A stretch of 63,388 bases of DNA. It comes from Amycolatopsis sp. (GTDB taxonomy: Bacteria; Actinomycetota; Actinomycetes; Mycobacteriales; Pseudonocardiaceae). Of this stretch, positions 15,331-24,110 are shown piece after piece. The stretch's first letter is position 1; the number at the start of each line of letters is the position of its first letter. A model generated the notes under the pieces. It worked only from the letters and a program-made list of their open reading frames with translations. It ran no database searches and had not been told where the DNA came from. Where the stretch lies: positions 1 to 63,388 of the forward strand of contig NZ_JAODNM010000119.1 in NCBI RefSeq assembly GCF_025464955.1. The letters are read 5' to 3'. Made by a program: the position numbers and the translations under genes.

Positions 15331-16506
15331 TCAGGCTTCCAAGACGACGGCGAGGCCTTGGCCAACGCCGATACAGATGGCGGCGAGTCCCCAGCCGCCA
15401 CCTCGGCGGCGGAGCTCGTGGGCGAGTGAGCCGAGCAGGCGGCCGCCGGAGGCGCCGAGCGGGTGCCCGATCGCGATCGCACCACCGTTGACGTTGACGA
15501 TCTCCGGGTCGAGCTTCGGCCAAGCGGCAAGGCACGCAAGCGATTGCGCGGCGAATGCTTCGTTGAGCTCGACGGCGGCCAGGTCGTCCCAGCCGATCCC
15601 GGCGCGGCGCAAGGCTATCTCCGCGGCTTCGACCGGCCCGATGCCGAACACGTCCGGGTCGACCCCGGCCGAGCCGCGACCGGCGATCCGCGCGAGCGGG
15701 GCCTTGCCCAAGCGTTCGGCTGTCACGGAGTCGCCGAGCAGCAGCGCCGAAGCGCCATCGTTGAGCGGGGACGCGTTGCCGGCCGTGACGGTCCCTTGTG
15801 GACGGAAGGCCGGTTTCAGCTTCGCCAGCTTGTCCATGCTCGAATCCGGCCGGATACCTTCGTCCCGGACGAGATCCACTCCGTCGACGCTCACGACAAG
15901 GTCGTCGTAGAAGCCGGCGTCCCAGGCTTTCGCGGCGTTGACATGGCTTCGGACAGCAAACGCGTCCTGCGCCTCACGACCGATCCCGTACCGCTCGGCC
16001 AGGATTTCGGTCGACTCGCCCAGCGAAATCGTCCACTGCTCGGGCATCCGAGGGTTGACCATCCGCCAGCCGAGCGTCGTCGAGTGCAGGGTCTGCGGGG
16101 TGGCGGGGAACGCCTTCTCCGGCTTGAGCAGCACCCAGGGCGCACGGCTCATCGACTCGACACCGCCGGCCACCACCAGCGCGGCATCACCGACCTCGAT
16201 CATCCGGCTGGCCTGGATGGCCGATTCGACGCTCGACCCGCACAGCCTGTTCACCGTGCTGCCGGGGACGGACGTCGGCCAACCCGCGAGCAGCGACGCC
16301 ATGCGGGCCACGTTCCGGTTGTCCTCACCGGCGGCGTTCGCGTCGCCGAAGATGACTTCGTCCACTTGGGACGGATCGAGGTCGTTGCGCTCGCCCAGCT
16401 TGCGCAGGACGCCCGCGGCCAGGTCGTCGGGCCGGACGCCGGACAGCGCACCGCCGTACCGGCCGAACGGGGTGCGGACAGCGTCCAGGATGAATACGTC
16501 GCTCAT
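15331..16506 (-). CDS. pcaF: 3-oxoadipyl-CoA thiolase
   Basis: This thiolase cleaves beta-ketoadipyl-CoA to succinyl-CoA and acetyl-CoA, the last pathway step. The 391-residue protein has the acyl-accepting cysteine in NRLCGSSVESAIQA near residue 90, the AIAIGHPLGASGGR histidine block near 350 and the C-terminal CIGVGQGLAVVLE cysteine. The N-terminus ILDAVRTPFGRYGGALSGVR is typical. The ATG overlaps the pcaJ stop by 4 bases. Confidence 0.92.
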   Translation of the reverse strand: MSDVFILDAVRTPFGRYGGALSGVRPDDLAAGVLRKLGERNDLDPSQVDEVIFGDANAAGEDNRNVARMASLLAGWPTSVPGSTVNRLCGSSVESAIQASRMIEVGDAALVVAGGVESMSRAPWVLLKPEKAFPATPQTLHSTTLGWRMVNPRMPEQWTISLGESTEILAERYGIGREAQDAFAVRSHVNAAKAWDAGFYDDLVVSVDGVDLVRDEGIRPDSSMDKLAKLKPAFRPQGTVTAGNASPLNDGASALLLGDSVTAERLGKAPLARIAGRGSAGVDPDVFGIGPVEAAEIALRRAGIGWDDLAAVELNEAFAAQSLACLAAWPKLDPEIVNVNGGAIAIGHPLGASGGRLLGSLAHELRRRGGGWGLAAICIGVGQGLAVVLEA

Positions 16507-17270
16507 CGGCTCGCCTTCTTCAGCTCTCGCAGGATTCTCAGGTCGTCTTCGGTCGGTGCAGTGGTGGTCCTGAGGTCCTCGGCGACCTGCAACTGCCAGC
16601 CGGTCGCCTGGCGGACCTGCTCCAGCTTGACCCCCGGGTGCAGCTCTGTCAGCGTCAGTTCGCGGCTTTCCGGATCAGGACGCATGAGGCCCAGATCGGT
16701 GACCACCAAGGTCGGGCCCGCGCCCCGCAGTCCGAGGCGCTCACGGTGGCCCTTGCCGGTCCCATGGCCGAACGAGGTGATGAAGTCGACCTTGTCGACG
16801 AACGAACGGCTGCTCTGCCGCAGTACGACGAACACCTCGCGGCAGGAGGCGGCGATCTCCGGCGCGCCGCCGGCGCCCGGCAGCCGAACCTTCGGCTCGC
16901 GGTAGTCGGCGCCGATGACGGTGGTGTTGATGTTGCCGAACTTGTCGAGCTGGGCGGCGCTGAGGAAACCGACGTCGATCCGCCCGGGCTGCAACCAGTA
17001 GTTGAAGACCTCGGGCACGCTGACCACGGCGTCCGCGGTGTCGGCCAGCTCACCGTCCCCGATGGACAGCGGCAGTCGCGAGGGCTTGGCCCCCAGGCAC
17101 CCGGACTCGTAGATCAGGTTCAGCGAAGGCGCGTGCGTGCGCCGGGCAAGGTTCGCCGCGGTGCTCGGCAGCCCGATCCCGACGAAGCACGACATCCCGT
17201 CGCGCAGGGCCCGGGACGCGGCGACGCTCATCATCTCATCGGATGTATACGCGATATCCGTGGTCGTCAT
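16503..17270 (-). CDS. pcaJ: 3-oxoadipate CoA-transferase subunit B
   Basis: With PcaI this subunit moves CoA from succinyl-CoA to beta-ketoadipate. The 255-residue protein has the family blocks DGMSCFVGIGLPSTAANLAR and LIYESGCLGAKPSRLPLSIG, and the C-terminal TELHPGVKLEQVRQATGWQL. The ESG glutamate near residue 53 is the expected CoA-thioester-forming residue, although other members use a slightly different context. The ATG at 17270 overlaps the pcaI stop; the longer frame upstream is a shadow of pcaI. Confidence 0.88.
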   Translation of the reverse strand: MTTTDIAYTSDEMMSVAASRALRDGMSCFVGIGLPSTAANLARRTHAPSLNLIYESGCLGAKPSRLPLSIGDGELADTADAVVSVPEVFNYWLQPGRIDVGFLSAAQLDKFGNINTTVIGADYREPKVRLPGAGGAPEIAASCREVFVVLRQSSRSFVDKVDFITSFGHGTGKGHRERLGLRGAGPTLVVTDLGLMRPDPESRELTLTELHPGVKLEQVRQATGWQLQVAEDLRTTTAPTEDDLRILRELKKASR

Positions 17271-18079
17271 GCCGCAACTCCGGTGAGCCATTTTCCGAAC
17301 TCTTCGCGGTCTCTGCTGATCGCGTCCCACGCCTCGTAGGCCTCGTTGTCCCGAGCGTAATAGCCCGCGGCGTAGGACGGCCGTGCGCCGAACGGGACCT
17401 CCGCCACCGCCGTGACGGCCCAGCCGGGCAGCACCACCGCACCCGGTTTCGGCTCCAGCTCGTCGACGATCTCCTCGACCGTGACCAGCGCGCGTTTCGC
17501 GGCCAGGACAGCTTCCTTCTGGACCCCGGCAATTCCCCACAGCTGGACATTCCCGGCGCGATCGGCCCGCTGGGCGTGCACGATCGTCACGTCCGGGTTC
17601 AGCGCGGGGACGGCCGCGAGCTGCTCACCGGTGAACGGGCAGGTGATCGACCTGATCGTGTCGGTCTGGGCGGCCAGATCGGTGCCGGTGTACCCGCGCA
17701 GGACGGCGAAGGGCAACCCGGACGCACCGGCGACGTAGCGGTTCGCCATGCCGGCGTGGCTGTGTTCCTCGATCTCCAGCGAAACCGGCCATGAGTGCTG
17801 GACAGCGTCACGAAAGCGATGCAGCGAGCCGACTCCGGGGTTACCGCCCCAGGAGAAGACCAGCTTGCTCGCGCAGCCGGCTCCGATGAGCTGGTCGTAG
17901 ACGATGTCCGGGGTCATCCGCACCAGAGTGAGGTCCTTGCGGCCCTGGCGGATGATCTCGTGCCCGGCGGCGACCGGGATGAGGTGCGTGAACCCCTCCA
18001 ACGCCACCACATCGCCATCGTGCACCAGCTCGGCGACACCCTGCGCCAGCGATAGCACCTTCGCCACTGTCCACTCCAT
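17267..18079 (-). CDS. pcaI: 3-oxoadipate CoA-transferase subunit A
   Basis: This is the first cistron of the protocatechuate operon. The 270-residue protein belongs to CoA-transferase family I alpha subunits (GDVVALEGFTHLIPVAAGHE near residue 22, KLVFSWGGNPGVGSLHRFRD near 72). It also resembles glutaconate/acyl CoA-transferase A chains, but the pca context makes 3-oxoadipate the likely substrate. The ATG at 18079 faces a 214-base region shared with a divergent GTG-started gene, which holds the likely operon promoter. Confidence 0.88.
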   Translation of the reverse strand: MEWTVAKVLSLAQGVAELVHDGDVVALEGFTHLIPVAAGHEIIRQGRKDLTLVRMTPDIVYDQLIGAGCASKLVFSWGGNPGVGSLHRFRDAVQHSWPVSLEIEEHSHAGMANRYVAGASGLPFAVLRGYTGTDLAAQTDTIRSITCPFTGEQLAAVPALNPDVTIVHAQRADRAGNVQLWGIAGVQKEAVLAAKRALVTVEEIVDELEPKPGAVVLPGWAVTAVAEVPFGARPSYAAGYYARDNEAYEAWDAISRDREEFGKWLTGVAA

Positions 18080-18136
18080 CCGCTAAGCCGCTACTCCGAG
18101 AACTGCCCTGCGTAACTGCCCCGCCAAGGCCGACTA

Positions 18137-18170
18137 GTTCGCATCACGCACAAACGTTCTACATGTGAAC
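18137..18170. promoter_or_regulatory. Candidate IclR-type operator upstream of pcaI
   Basis: GTTCGCA at 18137-18143 and TGTGAAC at 18164-18170 are inverted half-sites (6 of 7 bases match) about 60-90 bases upstream of pcaI. PcaR/PobR-class regulators bind spaced GTTCG-like repeats, so this is the best candidate site in the 214-base gap. It is inferred only from sequence form. Confidence 0.35.
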
Positions 18171-18293
18171 TTATCGCATCACCGGGTCGAGCGCACCCCT
18201 TACCGTCATCCGGGTGATCGGCGGCCACTTCAGGACCGTCAAAGTGCTCACACCCGTACCCCCGTCGCGGCCGATGGCCCTTAGGGTGTCGAC

Positions 18294-19265
18294 GTGCACT
18301 CACCGGCGAGGATCGTGGTCACCAGGGACGTACCCGACGCGGCGTTGAAAGTCCTTCACGACGCCGGCGACGTCCGGGTATCCGGCGAAGACCGTCCGCT
18401 GCGGCCCGAGGAGCTGCGCGAAGCCGTCGCCGGCGCCTCCGCGGTGGTCACGATGCTGCACGACCGGATTGACAACGCCTTCGCCGAAGCCGCCGGCCCC
18501 GGGCTGCGGGTCGTGTCGAACGTAGCCGTCGGGTACGACAACATCGACGTCCCCGCGCTCCGTGCGCGCGAGGTCGTCGTGACGAACACTCCCGGCGTCC
18601 TCACCGACGCCACCGCGGACCTCACGTTCGGACTCCTGCTGGCGGTCACCCGGCGACTCGGCGAAGCCGAACGACTGCTGCGGGCAGGCACGCCGTGGTC
18701 GTTCCACCTGGGTTTCATGCTCGGAACCGGTCTGCAGGACAAAACGCTGGGCATCGTCGGTCTCGGCCAGATCGGGCAGGCCGTCGCGCGTCGCGCCCTC
18801 GCGTTCGGCATGCGGATCGCCTACACCGGCCGGAAACGGGTCACCGAAGACGTCGAGAAGGCGCTGGACACGACGTACCTGACGATGGACGAACTGCTGC
18901 GAGAGGCCGATGTCGTCTCGCTGCACTGCCCGCTGACCCCGGCGACCAGGCATTTGATCAACGCCGAAACGCTGCGCGCGATGAAGCCCGGCGCGTTCCT
19001 CGTCAACACCACGAGGGGGCCGGTCGTGGACGAGCCCGCGCTGGCCGAGGCGCTGGCCGGCGGCGTCATCGCCGGTGCCGCACTGGATGTCTTCGAAAAG
19101 GAACCGGAGGTCGAGCCCCGCTTGCTGACCATGGAGAACGTCGTGGTGACCCCGCACCTGGGGTCGGCCACCGTGGAGACGAGGACAGAGATGGCCCTGC
19201 TCGCCGCACGCAACGTCGCGTCGGTACTCGCCGGAAACGGCCCGTTGAACGAGGTGCGCGCATGA
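18294..19265 (+). CDS. D-isomer 2-hydroxyacid dehydrogenase (glyoxylate/hydroxypyruvate reductase type)
   Basis: The enzyme reduces 2-oxoacids such as glyoxylate or hydroxypyruvate with NAD(P)H. The 323-residue protein has the NAD-binding motif GIVGLGQIGQAVARRA near residue 153 and the catalytic Arg in NTTRGPVVDE, Glu in DVFEKEPEV and His in VTPHLGSAT. It starts at a GTG with no clear Shine-Dalgarno, perhaps leaderless. It is coupled by a 4-base overlap to glycerate kinase, which suggests reduction to glycerate followed by phosphorylation. Confidence 0.9.
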   Translation: MHSPARIVVTRDVPDAALKVLHDAGDVRVSGEDRPLRPEELREAVAGASAVVTMLHDRIDNAFAEAAGPGLRVVSNVAVGYDNIDVPALRAREVVVTNTPGVLTDATADLTFGLLLAVTRRLGEAERLLRAGTPWSFHLGFMLGTGLQDKTLGIVGLGQIGQAVARRALAFGMRIAYTGRKRVTEDVEKALDTTYLTMDELLREADVVSLHCPLTPATRHLINAETLRAMKPGAFLVNTTRGPVVDEPALAEALAGGVIAGAALDVFEKEPEVEPRLLTMENVVVTPHLGSATVETRTEMALLAARNVASVLAGNGPLNEVRA

Positions 19266-20386
19266 TTCGCATAGTGATCGCGCCGGACAAGTTCAAGGGC
19301 AGTGTGACCGCGGTCGAGGCCGCCGACGCGATCGCCCTCGGGGTCCGTGACGCGCTGCCGGACGCGGTGATCGAGACCTGCCCGGTCGCCGACGGCGGCG
19401 AAGGCACGCTCGACGTTCTCGCCGCGGCAGGCGCCCGGGTGGTGAACCTGACCGTGCGCGGCCCGCTGGACGCTCAGGTCGAGGCGACGTACGCCGTGCT
19501 CGACGGCACTGCGTATATAGAGTCGGCGCGGGCCTGCGGCATCGAGTTCGTCACGCCGTCGGCCGAGGTCGCGCTGCGGGCGCACACCTACGGCGTCGGG
19601 GAGCTGCTCGCGCACGCACTCGAAGGCGGAGCCGAACGCCTCGTGCTGACGGTCGGCGGCACGGCCAGCACCGACGGCGGTGCCGGAATGCTCCAGGCGC
19701 TCGGCGCTCAACTGGTCGACGACGCCGGCGAACAGCTCGGACTCGGCGGCGGCGCGCTGGCGCGGATCGCCAAAGCGGACCTCACCGCGGTCACCGCGAA
19801 GCTCGGCGGCGTGCCGGTAGTCGTCGCCACCGACGTCACCAACCCGCTGCTCGGCGAGCGCGGAGCGGCCGCGGTGTTCGGCCCGCAGAAGGGCGCGGGC
19901 CCCGCCGAACTCGCCACGCTCGAAAGCGCGCTGACCTCGTGGGTCGACATCCTGCGTGCGGCCGGCACACCGGACGTGTCCGGGGTGACCGGTGCCGGTG
20001 CGGGCGGCGGGATCGCCGGCGGCGCCATCGCCGGTCTCGGTGCGACGGTCGCTTCCGGCTTCGACCTGATCGTCGGGCTGACCGGCGTCGAGGCGGCGCT
20101 GGACCGCGCGGACGTCGTGATCACCGGCGAAGGCTCGCTCGACACCCAAAGCCTCGACGGCAAGGCACCCGCCGGCATTTCGAAACGCGCGGCCGCCCGG
20201 GGGATCCCGCTGCTGGCGATCGCCGGCCGGATCCAACTCACCGAAGCCCAGCTCGCCGGCCTAGGCGTCGTCGGCAGCCGCGCGCTGATCGACCACGCGC
20301 CCTCGCTCGCCCATGCCCAAACCCACGCGGCGGAGATGCTGCGGGAACAGGCTGCCGAACTGATGCGGGCCTGGGCCGAGGGTTGA
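19262..20386 (+). CDS. glxK: Glycerate 2-kinase
   Basis: This enzyme phosphorylates D-glycerate and feeds it into lower glycolysis. The 374-residue protein starts IRIVIAPDKFKGSVTAVEAA and has CPVADGGEGTLDVLAAAG near residue 40, GGTASTDGGAGMLQALGAQ near 132, and TGAGAGGGIAGGAIAG near 242, all GlxK/GarK signatures. The ATG overlaps the preceding dehydrogenase stop (ATGA). The two genes form a compact glycerate module. The stop lies 9 bases from the convergent HesB-like gene. Confidence 0.93.
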   Translation: MIRIVIAPDKFKGSVTAVEAADAIALGVRDALPDAVIETCPVADGGEGTLDVLAAAGARVVNLTVRGPLDAQVEATYAVLDGTAYIESARACGIEFVTPSAEVALRAHTYGVGELLAHALEGGAERLVLTVGGTASTDGGAGMLQALGAQLVDDAGEQLGLGGGALARIAKADLTAVTAKLGGVPVVVATDVTNPLLGERGAAAVFGPQKGAGPAELATLESALTSWVDILRAAGTPDVSGVTGAGAGGGIAGGAIAGLGATVASGFDLIVGLTGVEAALDRADVVITGEGSLDTQSLDGKAPAGISKRAAARGIPLLAIAGRIQLTEAQLAGLGVVGSRALIDHAPSLAHAQTHAAEMLREQAAELMRAWAEG

Positions 20387-20395
20387 TGTCCGGTA

Positions 20396-20704
20396 CTAGG
20401 CCTCTGGCTGGTCCGGCTGGGTCATCACGGCGAAGTTGAGCTGGCCCTTGTCGTCCTCTTGGAGGTCGAGGACCTTGTCGTCGAGGAACTCGGCCGCGCG
20501 GGGTTCGAGGAAAACCTGGGCGCCGGCGTCGGTCCCGAGGACCTTGTCGCCTGCCTCGGGTTCGGGGGCCACGGACAGCGCGAGCTGCGCGCCGTCGGCC
20601 TGCTGATCCTGGACGGCGAACCGGAGGCCGCCGTGTTCCGGCGCGCCCTCCTGGGTGGTGAGTGCGCTGATCGCCGCTACGGCGGCTTCGGTCATGGCGA
20701 GCAT
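20396..20704 (-). CDS. HesB/IscA-like protein lacking cysteines
   Basis: The 102-residue protein fits the small actinobacterial HesB-like family: TEAAVAAISALTTQEG near the N-terminus, GLRFAVQDQQADGAQLALSV in the middle and FLEPRAAEFLDDKVLDLQED towards the end. Classical A-type Fe-S carriers use three cysteines; none occur anywhere in this protein. A role in Fe-S assembly is therefore doubtful despite the fold. I take the ATG at 20704, preceded by GGGAAGG. It is monocistronic and convergent with glxK. Confidence 0.72.
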   Translation of the reverse strand: MLAMTEAAVAAISALTTQEGAPEHGGLRFAVQDQQADGAQLALSVAPEPEAGDKVLGTDAGAQVFLEPRAAEFLDDKVLDLQEDDKGQLNFAVMTQPDQPEA

Positions 20705-20878
20705 CTTCGGCCTTCCCTTCGGTCGTGGTCGTCGCGCTCTTGACCATCCACCGTAGGGGCGCAGCGGGCAGGCCGCGCGCTGACACCGGCGTCGGGGCGC
20801 TCCCGCCCAGCTCAAGCACCCAAGTCGACGGAGTCACAACTATGCTGCTGGTCCAGCGTTCCCAGGGAGGCGTGTCAC

Positions 20879-21670
20879 GTGACCGTGTCAGGCAACCAAC
20901 GTGACGACCGCACCACGAAGTACGCGCTCGGGCCTGAACTGCTCGAACGCTTGCTGGACCACCTGCACACCCGCATCGACGGCTGCCTCGGCGTCGGCCT
21001 GAGCGCGTCCGCGCCCGAACCGCACTCGCTGTACGCGGTGGGGATCGCGCGCGAACTCGACGCCTTGCAGTGGGAGGTGAACGACGGCCCGCTCGTGCTG
21101 GCCACCATGGAGCAGGAAGCGACGATGGCCGCCGAACTCGCGGACGAGCGGGAGTGGCCACGGCTGGCGGCCGCGATGGCGGCGAGTGCGCTCGTCTCCG
21201 GCCCGGTCGCGACCATGATCGTCGCGGGCAGCTGGAACGACGAGGGACCGATCGTGCTCAGCGTCTACCTCGACCACCAGCCGAACGGCAACGACCTGCG
21301 CGCGGTCGAGGAGATCGAACCGGTCCTCGCGATGGCCGCGGCGCTCGTCGAGTTCTGTTCCGAGGAGATCGTCCGGAGCGACCAGCTGCTCTCGATGGTC
21401 GAGCACCGGCGGATCATCGAACAGGCCAAGGGCATGATCATGGCGGCGCGCGGCTGCGACGGCGGCACGGCGTTCCGGCTCCTCGTCACCACGAGCCAGC
21501 ACTTCAACATCAAGCTCCGCGAACTGGCGACGGCCACGGTGGAACTCGTCGGCCAAGCGCCGGCCGAAAGCGCGGGCGGCGACGGCGTCAAGGGTGTCGA
21601 TCCGGTGGAGACGCCGCATGGCGCCGCCAGGGACGCGGCCCAGCGGATGTGGGCCGCGCTGCGCGACTAG
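20879..21670 (+). CDS. ANTAR-domain RNA-binding regulator
   Basis: ANTAR proteins bind tandem hairpins in nascent RNA and prevent termination. The 263-residue product has a GAF-like sensory region at about residues 15-160 (DGCLGVGLSASAPEPHSLYA, VATMIVAGSWNDEGPIVLSV). The ANTAR helices run from about 175 to 225 (VEHRRIIEQAKGMIMAARGC, then AFRLLVTTSQHFNIKLRELA). It begins at a GTG. A hairpin lies just past its stop. No target operon is evident next to it. Confidence 0.85.
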   Translation: MTVSGNQRDDRTTKYALGPELLERLLDHLHTRIDGCLGVGLSASAPEPHSLYAVGIARELDALQWEVNDGPLVLATMEQEATMAAELADEREWPRLAAAMAASALVSGPVATMIVAGSWNDEGPIVLSVYLDHQPNGNDLRAVEEIEPVLAMAAALVEFCSEEIVRSDQLLSMVEHRRIIEQAKGMIMAARGCDGGTAFRLLVTTSQHFNIKLRELATATVELVGQAPAESAGGDGVKGVDPVETPHGAARDAAQRMWAALRD

Positions 21671-21700
21671 CGGCGCTCTGCGTCCGATGCCGTCTGTGCG

Positions 21701-21760
21701 AGGCCCCTTCAGTGCCACCCTTGTGGCGTCCAACGCCATCAGCGTGGCCCTGAGGGGTCT
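21701..21760 (+). terminator. Long imperfect hairpin after the ANTAR gene
   Basis: AGGCCCCTTCAGTGCCAC (21701-21718) pairs imperfectly with GTGGCCCTGAGGGGTCT (21744-21760). An inner TGGCGT-CCA-ACGCCA stem sits between them, and TTTAG follows. It lies 30 bases after the stop and is a likely terminator. The form resembles intergenic hairpins common in Amycolatopsis-type genomes. Confidence 0.65.
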
Positions 21761-21891
21761 TTAGCGAGCGCCAACTCGGCCAAAACTGTTTCTATTCCCG
21801 CAGGTCCCCGGTTTGCGCTGTCGTACTGATCACAATTTTTCAGCTGGTTCAACAGGTTCACAAGTTCGTGAATCGGCGTATTCTGGGGACC

Positions 21892-22332
21892 ATGACCACC
21901 ATTGGGTGGGCGGGCGCGCCGGCGGCCACCACGACCAAGCAGCACGAACTGGGCAGCCAAGCCGCCTGGTACCTCGCTGCCGGCGCCATCACCACGGCGA
22001 TTCAGTCGGCACTCTTCCTCTTCCTGCAGCCCGACGTCGGCGCCCAACCGGCCAATCTCGTCGCCATCGCGCTGACGACCATCGGCAATACCGAGTTCCA
22101 CCGACGGGTGACATTTGCGGACCGGCCGAGCAACGCCGGGAAACGGCATGTGCAGGATTTGCTGACGTTCGCCTTCTACGCCGGATACAATTCAGTCGTC
22201 CTTCTATTTGTGGACGCAATCGTCAATAACCCGTCTGCCCTGCTCCAGACCATCGTCTTGCTGGTGGCGAGTTTTGTCGGCGGAGTCGTCCGGTTCGCCG
22301 CGCTCCGCTGGTGGGTCTTCGCGCGATCCTGA
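21892..22332 (+). CDS. GtrA-like membrane protein
   Basis: GtrA-type proteins are small four-helix membrane proteins linked to polyprenyl-sugar transport or cell-surface polysaccharide synthesis. This 146-residue product has hydrophobic spans at roughly residues 25-45 (AAWYLAAGAITTAIQSALFL), 53-70, 92-112 (AGYNSVVLLFVDAIV) and 118-140. The connecting NTEFHRRVTFADRP is the GtrA signature between the second and third helices. The ATG at 21892 is preferred over an in-frame GTG 24 bases upstream. No glycosyltransferase is adjacent. Confidence 0.75.
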   Translation: MTTIGWAGAPAATTTKQHELGSQAAWYLAAGAITTAIQSALFLFLQPDVGAQPANLVAIALTTIGNTEFHRRVTFADRPSNAGKRHVQDLLTFAFYAGYNSVVLLFVDAIVNNPSALLQTIVLLVASFVGGVVRFAALRWWVFARS

Positions 22333-22551
22333 GATCGCGCAATCGGAGCAACACGGGCCGTCACCGTTGCACTGCTGCAACCGGGGTATCTCTAGTTGAA
22401 ATCTGGACGGCCGGGCCATTGCCCCCTACGATTACGCTGAGTCGCAGCCACAGCAGGTGAACTGAGAAATTTTGGACCACTCGCTGACGGAAAGTAACTA
22501 AGCGTGGGCCCAGCGCGATTAATCGTCGCTCGGTCGGCCGGGGAGACGATC

Positions 22552-23211
22552 ATGCGAGTTATGCCTAGCGAGACCGAACGGCTTGTCGAAAAGCCGGTCG
22601 AGGGCTACACGACACCCGAGACGCTGCCACGCCCGGGCGGCCGGTTGACGAAGGAAGAACTCGACCCGCTGGTTCGCGACGCCGCGAACCACAACCCGGC
22701 GGCGATCGACGCGCTGATCGCCATGATCAGGCCCGTCGTCGCCCGGTACTGCCGGGCTCGGATGGGTGGTCGCGACCTGTCCTACCTCTCGGCCGACGAT
22801 GTCGCGCAAGAGGTCTGCCTCGCGGTCCTCAAAGCCCTGCCGGGCTACCAGGATCGCGGCGGTTCCTTCCTTTACCTCGTGCACGCGATCGCCGCCAACA
22901 AGGTGGCCGACGCCTACCGCGCGGTGTCGCGCGACCGGTCCGACCCGGTTCCCGAGCTGCCGGAACGCCCACTCGTCGACAACGAGCCCGAGCGCCACGC
23001 CCTGCACGTCGATCTCGGCGACCGGCTGAACAAGCTGCTCAGCCAGTTGCCCAAGACGCAGCAGGAAATCCTCGCCCTCAGGATCGCGGTCGGGCTGTCC
23101 GCCAACGAGACCGCCGAAGCCCTGGGCATCTCCCCCGGCAACGTCCGCGTCACCCAGCACCGGGCCCTGACCCGACTGCGCACCATGGTCACCCGCGCCG
23201 ACGACTTCTAG
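22552..23211 (+). CDS. RNA polymerase ECF sigma factor, ShbA/SigD-like
   Basis: The 219-residue protein has sigma region 2 (LSADDVAQEVCLAVLKALPG, then FLYLVHAIAANKVADAYRAV) and region 4 (LSQLPKTQQEILALRIAVGL, SANETAEALGISPGNVRVTQ, HRALTRL). The ALPGYQDRGGSF loop and the overall arrangement resemble the ShbA group. In Streptomyces ShbA transcribes the principal sigma gene. I see no adjacent anti-sigma gene, as for ShbA. GGAG six bases before the ATG at 22552 favours that start over the longer frame. Confidence 0.82.
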   Translation: MRVMPSETERLVEKPVEGYTTPETLPRPGGRLTKEELDPLVRDAANHNPAAIDALIAMIRPVVARYCRARMGGRDLSYLSADDVAQEVCLAVLKALPGYQDRGGSFLYLVHAIAANKVADAYRAVSRDRSDPVPELPERPLVDNEPERHALHVDLGDRLNKLLSQLPKTQQEILALRIAVGLSANETAEALGISPGNVRVTQHRALTRLRTMVTRADDF

Positions 23212-23283
23212 CGGGCACTTTTGTACTTTTGTGCCCTCGTTGAAGTCTCAAGCAGGGCACTTTTGTACGAGAGTGCCCGCTAG
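23208..23283. repeat. Compact palindromic repeat between convergent genes
   Basis: Outer 12-bp arms CTAGCGGGCACT (23208-23219) and AGTGCCCGCTAG (23272-23283) are perfect and include both genes' stop codons. Inside, GGGCACTTTTGTAC occurs twice in direct order (23213, 23255), each forming its own GGGCAC/GTGCCC hairpin. The middle 30 bases (23231-23260) recur in reverse at 59290-59319 with one mismatch. It probably works as a bidirectional terminator and belongs to the repeat family of the 40.5 and 58.8 kb arrays. Confidence 0.9.
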
Positions 23284-24110
23284 AGCAGGTGGTAGGCGCG
23301 GCGGGCGCTGTGCTCGAAGACGTCCGCGCGTTCGGGGTCGGTGAGTGGCCCCGTCAGCGACATCGCGGCGTCCAGGACGACCTCGTACGACGCGGCGAGC
23401 TCGCAGACCGGCCAGTCCGAGCCGAACATCAGCCTGTCCGGGCCGAAGGTGTCGATGATGTGCTCGGCGTGCCGGCGCAGGTGCCCGACGCGCCATGTTT
23501 CCCAATCCGCCTCGGTGACCAGGCCGGACAGCTTGCAGAACACGTTGGGCCGCTCGCCGAGCCCGGCCAGGTTGGCGGCCCACGGCTGCCACTCCCCCGA
23601 TACGATCGGCGGCTTGCCCGCGTGGTCGAGCACGAACGTCAACTCCGGCAAGGCATCGGCCGCCGCGACCGCGGCAGGGAACTGCACCGGGCTGATGAGC
23701 AGGTCGTACGACAGACCCGCCGCCGCGACCGCCGCCAGCCCCTTGAGCACGTCGCCGCGGGCCAGCCACTCCGGATCGGACTCGCCTTCGACCTGGTGCC
23801 GGATCCCGACGAGCGGACCGCGCGCGGCCAAGGCCGACAGCTGGTCGGCGACGTCGGCCGCGGTGAGGTCGACCCAGCCGACGACCCCGGCGATCACCGG
23901 CTCGCCCGCGGCGACGTCGAGGAACTCTTCGGTCTCCTCGACGGAAGACACCGTCTGCACGAGGATCGTCGAGCGGACACCGGCAGCGCTGGTCACCGCG
24001 CGAAGGTCGTCGACGGTGTAGGGCCGCCGGATGGGGTCCAGCACTTCGCCCGCCATCCACGGATACTCGCGCCGGGCCGGGTCCCAGAGGTGGTGGTGCG
24101 CGTCGATCAC
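23280..24110 (-). CDS. Amidohydrolase-family sugar lactonase (L-fuconolactonase type)
   Basis: The 276-residue protein is a metal-dependent hydrolase of the amidohydrolase 2 / COG3618 group, which opens L-fuconolactone or L-rhamnonolactone. The metal ligands are visible: HxH in VIDAHHHLWD at the start, His in FVLDHAGKPP near residue 160, and Asp in LMFGSDWPV near 225. It starts at a GTG that overlaps the aldo/keto reductase stop (GTGA). The reductase would make the lactone this enzyme opens. Confidence 0.87.
   Translation of the reverse strand: MIDAHHHLWDPARREYPWMAGEVLDPIRRPYTVDDLRAVTSAAGVRSTILVQTVSSVEETEEFLDVAAGEPVIAGVVGWVDLTAADVADQLSALAARGPLVGIRHQVEGESDPEWLARGDVLKGLAAVAAAGLSYDLLISPVQFPAAVAAADALPELTFVLDHAGKPPIVSGEWQPWAANLAGLGERPNVFCKLSGLVTEADWETWRVGHLRRHAEHIIDTFGPDRLMFGSDWPVCELAASYEVVLDAAMSLTGPLTDPERADVFEHSARRAYHLL

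Noticed and set aside
17240..17254. CATCGGATGTATAC near the pcaJ start as a third GntR site
   Set aside because: It lies inside coding sequence with only partial symmetry and no regulatory context; chance similarity is likely.
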